From NCBI GenBank assembly GCA_964644045.1, contig CAZXUK010000030.1, positions 1 through 10,880 of the forward strand: a stretch of DNA of 10,880 nt, in the 5' to 3' direction. Shown here piece after piece: positions 5,419 to 10,880 of this stretch. The notes under the pieces were generated by a model, which was given only the letters and a program-made list of their open reading frames with translations, did not search any database and was not told where the DNA came from. Every line of letters starts with the position of its first letter. Positions within the stretch are counted from its first letter, which is position 1. The position numbers and the translations under genes were made by a program. This stretch comes from JAIOTG01 sp964644045 (GTDB lineage: Bacteria; Patescibacteriota; Patescibacteriia; Patescibacteriales; JAGXOH01).

Positions 5419-7665
5419 ATGGATTTAGTAATAGTAGAATCGCCCACCAAAGCCAAAACCATAAACAAATTTTTGGGCTCTGATTTTCAAACAGAATCTT
5501 CTTATGGGCATATAAGAGATCTTCCCAAGGGGAAAATGGGAATAGATACAGAAAACAATTTTGAACCCCGATATGTGATCCCCACCGCTTCTCGCAAAAC
5601 CGTCAACTATTTAAAAAAAGAAGCTAAAAGGGCGGATAATATAATTTTGGCCAGTGATGAAGATAGAGAGGGAGAGGCGATTGCTTGGCATTTAAGCAAA
5701 GCTCTGGAATTAAAAAAAGAAAAGGTAAAAAGAATAGTTTTTCATGAAATAACCGAAGAAGCCGTAAAGGAAGCTTTAAAAACTCCACGGAGCATAGATT
5801 TAAAATTGGTTGAGGCTCAACAGGCCAGAAGAATATTGGATAGATTGGTGGGGTATGAGCTATCCCCTTTTTTATGGAAAAAAGTGACCAAGGGCCTTTC
5901 CGCCGGACGCGTTCAAAGCGTAGCTGTTCGCCTGATCATAGAAAGAGAAAAAGAAATAGAAAATTTTAAGCCGGAGGAATATTGGACTATTAAAGCGGAT
6001 TTTGAGAGTAAAGAAAATAAAAAAGGATTTGAAGCTAAGCTGAATAAAAAAAATGGAACAACTATAGATAAACTGGAGATAAAAAATGAATCCGAAACTA
6101 AAAACATTTTAAAAAAATTAGAAGGGGCTTCTTATAAGGTCGCAAAAATAAATAAAAAAGAAACACGCAAAAATCCCCCCGCTCCTTTCACTACTTCCAC
6201 CCTTCAACAAACCGCTAATCGCTGGTTCGGCTTCAGCGCCAAACAAACAATGATAACGGCCCAACAATTATACGAAGGTATAAACATAAAAGGGGAAGGA
6301 CAAGTAGGTCTGATTACTTATATGAGAACAGATTCTTTAAATCTTTCTCCAAAATTTTTAGAAGAAACCCAGAAGTACTTAAAAGAAAAAGTGGGTAAAG
6401 AATATTCTTTGGAAAAACCCAAATTTTTTAAAACTAAAACCAAAGGAGCTCAAGAAGCCCATGAAGCTATTCGCCCCACCGGCGCCTTCCGAAGCCCTGA
6501 AGTTTTAAAAAATTCTTTAAATAACAATCAATACAAATTGTATAAATTGATCTGGCAAAGAGCTTTGGCCGGACAAATGCCCTCGGCGATCTTGAACACC
6601 ACTGCCATAGATATTGAGGCTGAGAATACTCCTTATGAATTCAGGGTGAACGGTCAAATTTTAAATTTTCCAGGCTATTTAAAAATATATCCGGAAAAAA
6701 GCAAGGAATTGGAGCTTCCGGAGCTAAAACAGGGAGAGGGTATCAATTTAAAAAAGATAAAACCGGAGCAACACTTTACCCAGCCGCCGGGCCGCTATTC
6801 GGATGCCGGCTTAGTAAAAGAACTGGAAAAACACGGAATCGGCCGCCCCTCTACTTACGCCCCCACTATTTCCACCATTATCGCCCGAAATTATATAAAT
6901 CGGGATGAAAATAAAAAATTAGCGCCCACTGATATAGCCCGGGTGGTCAATGATCTTCTAATAAAACATTTTCCGCGGATAATAGATTACAAATTCACCG
7001 CAGAGATTGAAAATGACCTGGATAAAATCGCTTACGGGGAAAAAAATTGGAAAAAAGTTATAAAAGAATTCTATGAACCTTTTCATCAAAATTTGGAAAA
7101 TAAATATGAAGAAATAAATAAACAAGATATTATGCCCGAAGAAAAAACAAAGGAAAAATGCGACAAATGCGGAGCGGATATGGTTATTAAAACCGGTCGT
7201 TTCGGAAAATTTTTAGCTTGCAGCGGTTTTCCGGACTGTAAAAACATCAAACCCTTAAACCAAACCGAAGAAGATAAAAAACAATTAGAGGAAATTGAAA
7301 AATTACAAAAAAAATATCAAGGAGAAAAATGCGACAAATGCGGAGCGGATATGGTTATTAAAAACGGAAAATTCGGCCCTTTTTTGGCTTGTAGCGCTTA
7401 CCCCAAATGCCGGAATATTAAATCCATTGAGGAAAACAAAAATTCCACCGGAATAAAATGCCCCAAATGCGAGAAAGGAGAAATTGTGCAAAAAAGAAGT
7501 AAAAGAGGTGTTTTTTACGCCTGCGACAATTATCCCGATTGCAAGAATGCTTATTTCGGCAAACCCACGGGAGAGAAATGCCCGCAATGCAAATCTCTTT
7601 TGGTAGAAATAAAAAACGGGGATATAAAATGCAGTAATAAAGAATGCGAATATACCAAAAATTAA
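5419..7665 (+). CDS. topA: DNA topoisomerase I (type IA) with four C-terminal zinc ribbons
   Basis: TopA relaxes negative supercoils by passing DNA through a transient break in one strand. This 748-residue protein is full length for the family. The TOPRIM domain has E7 in VIVESPTKAK and the acidic DEDREGE cluster (D80, D82, E84). EAQQARRILDRLVGY (132-146) and GLSAGRVQSVA (159-169) are core motifs. The active-site tyrosine is Y301 in GLITYMRTDS, and RPSTYAP (476-482) is also present. Four zinc-binding C4 modules follow at about 581-607, 638-664, 681-708 and 721-743. Modules one and two share the same start, CDKCGADMVIK, and an identical 40-base stretch. A charged linker (about 608-637) separates them. 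The start follows dprA closely and lacks a Shine-Dalgarno. The stop overlaps the stop of the convergent epimerase gene, leaving no room for a terminator. Confidence 0.98.
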   Translation: MDLVIVESPTKAKTINKFLGSDFQTESSYGHIRDLPKGKMGIDTENNFEPRYVIPTASRKTVNYLKKEAKRADNIILASDEDREGEAIAWHLSKALELKKEKVKRIVFHEITEEAVKEALKTPRSIDLKLVEAQQARRILDRLVGYELSPFLWKKVTKGLSAGRVQSVAVRLIIEREKEIENFKPEEYWTIKADFESKENKKGFEAKLNKKNGTTIDKLEIKNESETKNILKKLEGASYKVAKINKKETRKNPPAPFTTSTLQQTANRWFGFSAKQTMITAQQLYEGINIKGEGQVGLITYMRTDSLNLSPKFLEETQKYLKEKVGKEYSLEKPKFFKTKTKGAQEAHEAIRPTGAFRSPEVLKNSLNNNQYKLYKLIWQRALAGQMPSAILNTTAIDIEAENTPYEFRVNGQILNFPGYLKIYPEKSKELELPELKQGEGINLKKIKPEQHFTQPPGRYSDAGLVKELEKHGIGRPSTYAPTISTIIARNYINRDENKKLAPTDIARVVNDLLIKHFPRIIDYKFTAEIENDLDKIAYGEKNWKKVIKEFYEPFHQNLENKYEEINKQDIMPEEKTKEKCDKCGADMVIKTGRFGKFLACSGFPDCKNIKPLNQTEEDKKQLEEIEKLQKKYQGEKCDKCGADMVIKNGKFGPFLACSAYPKCRNIKSIEENKNSTGIKCPKCEKGEIVQKRSKRGVFYACDNYPDCKNAYFGKPTGEKCPQCKSLLVEIKNGDIKCSNKECEYTKN
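7153..7363 (+). repeat. Duplicated zinc-ribbon segment inside topA
   Basis: Bases 7153-7192 and 7324-7363 are identical over 40 positions, an offset of 171 bases (57 codons). The identity includes synonymous positions and covers the first half of zinc ribbons one and two; similarity then falls off. This indicates a fairly recent in-frame duplication or gene conversion. Confidence 0.85.
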
Positions 7666-8612
7666 ATTTGATAATAATTTCTGTACCACTCCACAAAATT
7701 TTTCACTCCTTCTTCAATCCGAGTGGTGGGCCTCCATCCCAATTTTCTCAACTTGGAAATATCTGCCACCGTAGAAGGAACATCCCCGGGCTGAATGGGC
7801 ATCATCTTCTTTTTCGCTTTTCTACCAATATTATTTTCAATAACCTCTATAAATCTCAAAAGAGTTTCCTCTCTATCTCCTCCGATATTCATAATCTCGT
7901 ATTTTAAATTGGCATCCAGAACAGTTATGGTGCCGGTTACTATATCATCCACATAAGTAAAATTTCGACTCATTTTTCCGTAATTATAAACTTCAATCGG
8001 CTTGTCTTCCAAAATATTCTTAGTGAATTTAAACAAAGCCATATCCGGCCTACCCCAGGGTCCATAAACCGTAAAATATCTAAGACCGGTCGTATTTAAG
8101 TTATGAATATGACTATAAACATGGGCCATTAATTCGGTGGCTTTTTTAGTGGAGGCATAAGGAGATATGGGGGTATCAACGCTATCCTCTTCGGAAAAAG
8201 GTATTTTTTTATTATTTCCGTAAACAGAGGAGGAAGAGGCATAAACAAAATTCTCTATTCCGTATTTTACGCTCAAATCCAACAAATTTGTAGTCCCTTT
8301 AACATTTACTTCTTCATAAAGCAGGGGATTTAAAAGCGAATTCCTCACTCCCGCCATAGCGGCCAAATGGACAATTTTTTGCGGTTTTTCTTTTTTAAAA
8401 GTTTCTTCCAGACCGCTATAATCTCTAATATCCGCTTCCCATAAGCCGAAATCACATCCGTCTAAAATGCTTTTAACTCTGTCTCTTTTTAGCTCGGGAT
8501 CGTAATAATCATTAAAATTATCAACTATAACAACCTCATCGCCTCTATTTAATAATTGCTTGGTTAAGTTAGAACCGATAAAACCGGCTCCTCCGGTAAT
8601 TAATATTTTCAT
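7662..8612 (-). CDS. NAD-dependent sugar-nucleotide epimerase, UDP-glucuronate 4-epimerase type
   Basis: This extended short-chain dehydrogenase/reductase of 316 residues probably interconverts UDP-glucuronate and UDP-galacturonate for surface glycan synthesis. The NAD-binding motif GGAGFIG is at 7-13. An acidic residue ends the second strand (D31, in VDNFNDYYD). The catalytic set is S126-S129 (SSSSVYG) and Y152/K156 (YASTK). RYFTVYGPWGRPDMALFKF (178-196), NFTYVDDIV (217-225) and MPIQPGDVPSTVADISK (271-287) are typical of UDP-glucuronate 4-epimerases (CapI/LspL type), which favours that over UDP-glucose 4-epimerase; substrate remains inferred. The ATG at 8612-8610 is preceded by an A/T-rich leader without a Shine-Dalgarno. 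A perfect TATAAT lies on this strand at 8643-8638, about 26 bases upstream, with no good -35, since that place is taken by the terminator hairpin of the upstream gene. It converges with topA, sharing four bases at the stops. Confidence 0.9.
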   Translation of the reverse strand: MKILITGGAGFIGSNLTKQLLNRGDEVVIVDNFNDYYDPELKRDRVKSILDGCDFGLWEADIRDYSGLEETFKKEKPQKIVHLAAMAGVRNSLLNPLLYEEVNVKGTTNLLDLSVKYGIENFVYASSSSVYGNNKKIPFSEEDSVDTPISPYASTKKATELMAHVYSHIHNLNTTGLRYFTVYGPWGRPDMALFKFTKNILEDKPIEVYNYGKMSRNFTYVDDIVTGTITVLDANLKYEIMNIGGDREETLLRFIEVIENNIGRKAKKKMMPIQPGDVPSTVADISKLRKLGWRPTTRIEEGVKNFVEWYRNYYQI

Positions 8613-8637
8613 AATATTTTATTCTCGTTTCAATTTT

Positions 8638-8643
8638 ATTATA
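8638..8643 (-). promoter_or_regulatory. Possible -10 element for the epimerase gene
   Basis: Read on the minus strand, this is a perfect TATAAT about 26 bases before the epimerase ATG. The expected -35 position (about 8661-8666) falls in the terminator hairpin and is a poor match, so the site is tentative. Confidence 0.35.
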
Positions 8644-8653
8644 TATAAATATT

Positions 8654-8684
8654 AAAAGACTTGCCCTTTTAAGGCAAGTCTTTT
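8654..8684 (-). terminator. Terminator hairpin after the surface protein gene
   Basis: A perfect 12-base-pair stem, AAAAGACTTGCC (8654-8665) with GGCAAGTCTTTT (8673-8684), encloses a 7-base loop. On the minus strand the stem ends in TTTT and is followed by A/T-rich DNA. It lies 26 bases beyond the stop of the large leftward gene and should insulate it from the epimerase gene. Confidence 0.75.
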
Positions 8685-8710
8685 AGAAAAGAATAAATTA
8701 AATTAAGTGT

Positions 8711-9118
8711 TTATTCCAAAGGGTCATGACCATTGCTAACTTCCACTCCATCCAAATATCCATCTCCGTCAGTATCCGGATTATCAGGATCTGTTCCCCA
8801 AGCATTTTCAGCTTCATCGCTTAACATATCGCCATCACTGTCTTTTCCGCTTCCCAAAGGATTATATCCGCTATTCAGTTCTTCTCCGTCGCTATATCCA
8901 TCTCCATCAGTGTCGGCATCATTGGGGTTGAGTCCCAATTCTATTTCTCGGCCATCACTAATACCATCCCTGTCTGAATCCTTACCTTCTCCTAAAGGAT
9001 TATATCCGCTATTTACTTCTAATCCGTCATTATAACCGTCTCCATCAGTGTCCGGATTATTGGGATCTGTTCCCCATTCTTCTTCTTCAGCATCAGATAA
9101 ACCATCATTATCCGCATC
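8711..9118 (-). repeat. Tandem 138-base units encoding thrombospondin type 3 repeats
   Basis: Units beginning at the DTDGDGY motif start at 9052, 8914 and 8776, exactly 138 bases (46 residues) apart. The last is cut short by the stop codon and a half-unit (DADNDG) precedes the first at 9118. Each unit holds two Asp-rich loops, DTDGDGY(N/S)DG and KDSD(R/G)D, with the shared stretch NSGYNPLG between them. The layout fits a calcium-stiffened rod. Confidence 0.85.
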
Positions 9119-10880
9119 GGGTAAATTATCAGAAGAACTTTCTGGGGGCTCGCTTTCCAAATCTCCTTCTCTGGTAGCTCCGGAATAAGCTATAGCCCTG
9201 ACACTATCCCAATCCGTGGCAGTCTCCGGATCTTTATCAAAAATACCTCTGAATATTTTTATGGCTTGCGCTTCACTTTCCATACTCCTATTTTCCGGTC
9301 TTAGCCCGTAAGCCATCACAGTTACAGCTGCATCATCATAAGAATTAGACATATCGGGTTCTCGTAAATAAATTTCTCGAAATTTTTGTTTGGCATTTTC
9401 TTCCGCTTCCACGCTTTTCTCTCCCGGCCATCTTCCGTTTCCAATAGCTATACAATCCTTCCACTCATTTTCCGTAACCGGCAAATGTCCAAAAGCCGCT
9501 TTATAAGAATTAATGGTTCCGGCTCTCTCTCCTTTTCCTAAATCTTGAGTACTCTTGGTTCCATAAACTATAAAATTATTTAGAGATGTTAATTGAAATT
9601 CACTTAGATCACTACCGGTGGCCAAAGAATTAGTATATCTTTCTTTAACTTGATTTTCAGACTCAAGATCTCTCGTTTTACCATTATAAGAAACTATTTT
9701 GTTTACATCGCTACCACTGTCTACCACAGTTTTGGCGTCGTTTAATATTTGTTGCCATTTTAATTCCAAATTTTCATCGATCTCGGTTTCCGACAAGGCT
9801 GTCTCCGGCCTCATCAAAGAAAAATCTGTTAGGTGTAATAATTGTATTTCAAATTCATTTCCGTTAATTTTACCTCCGTTTCCGGCTAAAACCCATTTTT
9901 TATTAGTAGTATCATAATAATAAGCTTTTAACCCTTCTCTTTTTTCCACGCCGGAAATATCAAATTTTAAACTGGAAGCAAAAGGCAGTTTTTTTATATC
10001 TTCTCCGTTAACAGAGATGCTGACCTGAAAAACATCAAAACCGATCATAAATTTACCGTTTCGGGCTGAATATGTTTTTTGCTCCGAAGAGGCCTCATGA
10101 GAACTTATTTTTACTTCCACAGTATTAGTCGCCCCGTTTACCAAACTTAAACTGTTTATTAATTCCTTACTAAGATAAAATTCTATTTCGTTCACATTGG
10201 CCAATGAATGAGGCGTTAATGAAATGGTTTGAGATCTACCCACAGAGGAGGTGCCTGTTTTTCTCAAAGTAATGGATGCTTCTTTTGTTTTTCTAATTAT
10301 AATACCATTTTCCCTATAAGTATAAGTTCTGGTTTGTACCTCCATCTCCGGACTTAAAACAGTAAAATCCTCGGTAGTGGTTCCGGTATCGGGCTCTTCT
10401 TCCTCTTCCTCTGTAGGAGTATAGGAGCCACCTCCGCCACCTCCGCCGGTGGTTCCGCCACCGGAGCCATCGGTTGTAGCGCTTGCTTCACTGCTTCCCA
10501 CTATATCCGCTCCGTCGTCATCATTATTGTCCAAGGTATAGATTTTGTAATAATATTGAGTGCCCGAAGGTATTCCGGAATCGGAGAAACTGGCGGTTCC
10601 TTGGGTATTAATGGTGGTTATCAGGGTGTCAGAAGTATTAACTCCGCCGTTTCTGTTTCGATAGATTTTATATTGGCTGAAGGCATAGGAGGGATCGGAA
10701 TTGGCCGTCCAGCTTAAATCAATTTGGGAATCACTATTGGCCGTCGCCGAGAAACCGGCTACGGCATTAGGGATGTAATCTTTAGTAAAGGTAGAGGTGG
10801 CATTGCTTTCTGTCCTGTCCTCTCCATTGTCGTCATCCAGGTCAGCCACATAGATCTTGTAAAAGTAATCATTGCCGTCT
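8711..10880 (-). CDS. Large multidomain surface protein (Fn3-like, helical repeats, thrombospondin type 3 repeats), 5' end outside window
   Basis: The gene is partial. The frame stays open to the right edge, and residues just before a possible GTG at 10849 (YFYKIYVADLDDD) belong to another Fn3-like domain, so that GTG is not the start. Numbering from it, 712 residues are seen. A complete Fn3-like domain spans about 28-125 and ends YYYKIYTLDNNDDD, echoing the truncated one before it. A Gly-rich then Glu-rich linker spans 129-152. A beta-rich region spans about 160-347. A helical region (about 355-430) is followed by three related repeats (about 443-566). The C-terminus (578-712) has Asp-rich DTDGDGY-type thrombospondin type 3 repeats that should bind calcium. 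No C-terminal membrane anchor or sorting signal is present; any signal peptide would lie outside the window. It is probably secreted or displayed on the cell surface, in adhesion or as an envelope layer, but no function can be assigned. The Fn3 part looks richer in G+C than the middle. Confidence 0.85.
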   Translation of the reverse strand, partial: DGNDYFYKIYVADLDDDNGEDRTESNATSTFTKDYIPNAVAGFSATANSDSQIDLSWTANSDPSYAFSQYKIYRNRNGGVNTSDTLITTINTQGTASFSDSGIPSGTQYYYKIYTLDNNDDDGADIVGSSEASATTDGSGGGTTGGGGGGGSYTPTEEEEEEPDTGTTTEDFTVLSPEMEVQTRTYTYRENGIIIRKTKEASITLRKTGTSSVGRSQTISLTPHSLANVNEIEFYLSKELINSLSLVNGATNTVEVKISSHEASSEQKTYSARNGKFMIGFDVFQVSISVNGEDIKKLPFASSLKFDISGVEKREGLKAYYYDTTNKKWVLAGNGGKINGNEFEIQLLHLTDFSLMRPETALSETEIDENLELKWQQILNDAKTVVDSGSDVNKIVSYNGKTRDLESENQVKERYTNSLATGSDLSEFQLTSLNNFIVYGTKSTQDLGKGERAGTINSYKAAFGHLPVTENEWKDCIAIGNGRWPGEKSVEAEENAKQKFREIYLREPDMSNSYDDAAVTVMAYGLRPENRSMESEAQAIKIFRGIFDKDPETATDWDSVRAIAYSGATREGDLESEPPESSSDNLPDADNDGLSDAEEEEWGTDPNNPDTDGDGYNDGLEVNSGYNPLGEGKDSDRDGISDGREIELGLNPNDADTDGDGYSDGEELNSGYNPLGSGKDSDGDMLSDEAENAWGTDPDNPDTDGDGYLDGVEVSNGHDPLE
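9155..9523 (-). repeat. Three copies of a helical repeat of about 42 residues
   Basis: Residues 443-566 of the surface protein contain three related units. Each has an aromatic residue, then eight residues later a Pro (Y449/P457, F490/P498, F533/P541), then an aromatic six residues on (W463, Y504, W547), and a small-residue turn (IGNG, MAYGLR, AYSGATR). Sequence identity between units is low, so they are old repeats. I recall similar segments in candidate-phyla surface proteins but cannot name a domain. Confidence 0.6.

Noticed and set aside
7303..7689. Minus-strand open frame of 128 codons opposite the topA zinc ribbons
   Set aside because: Phe/Ala-rich composition is what antisense of Lys/Cys codons gives; no motif, and topA is certain.
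8711..9118. Regular DNA repeats considered as a CRISPR array
   Set aside because: The repeats are in-frame coding units of 138 bases encoding calcium-binding motifs, without spacers.
10847..10849. GTG as the start codon of the surface protein
   Set aside because: The frame stays open upstream to the window edge and the upstream residues match the end of an Fn3-like domain, so the gene begins outside.

Overview
This is an AT-rich window carrying compact bacterial housekeeping genes and ending in a large, repeat-built surface protein gene. None of the six visible start codons has a clear Shine-Dalgarno sequence; leaders are A/T-only or nearly so. Proteins are lysine- and asparagine-rich and gaps are short. 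The three-repeat helical region of the surface protein is a type I associate, from memory, with candidate phyla radiation (Patescibacteria, Parcubacteria-like) genomes. That assignment is inference from style and gene content, not from a phylogenetic marker search.

Left edge (1-615): two copies of a 12-base motif, GGGTAGGACATT, lie just beyond the stop of a leftward gene for a small O6-alkylguanine-DNA alkyltransferase-like protein that keeps its active-site cysteine. A tRNA-Pro(GGG) gene follows on the + strand with a good promoter in front of it. A second good promoter sits directly behind the tRNA and drives the next gene.

Rightward housekeeping block (616-7665): an LCP (LytR-CpsA-Psr) cell-envelope ligase, the double-GTPase ribosome assembly factor Der, and peptidyl-tRNA hydrolase form a tight run that ends in a rho-independent terminator. 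A 249-base gap then holds a striking 112-base element with a 28-position near-perfect stem, three TCTTGAA repeats, and a 20-base palindrome covering the next start codon. DprA (DNA processing, natural transformation) and topoisomerase I follow as a pair. TopA carries four C-terminal zinc ribbons, two of which come from a recent-looking duplication.

Leftward block (7662-10880): topA converges with a sugar-nucleotide epimerase gene (UDP-glucuronate 4-epimerase type) and the stop codons overlap. Beyond it, a terminator hairpin separates the epimerase from a large gene that runs off the right edge. Its product has Fn3-like domains, a Gly/Glu linker, a beta-rich region, three helical repeats of about 42 residues, and a calcium-binding thrombospondin type 3 array at the C-terminus. 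The LCP protein, the epimerase and the repeat protein together point to cell-surface glycan and protein display; Der, Pth, tRNA-Pro, DprA and TopA are core information-processing genes.

The items most worth a second look are the structured intergenic element at 4080-4191 and the three-repeat domain of the surface protein.
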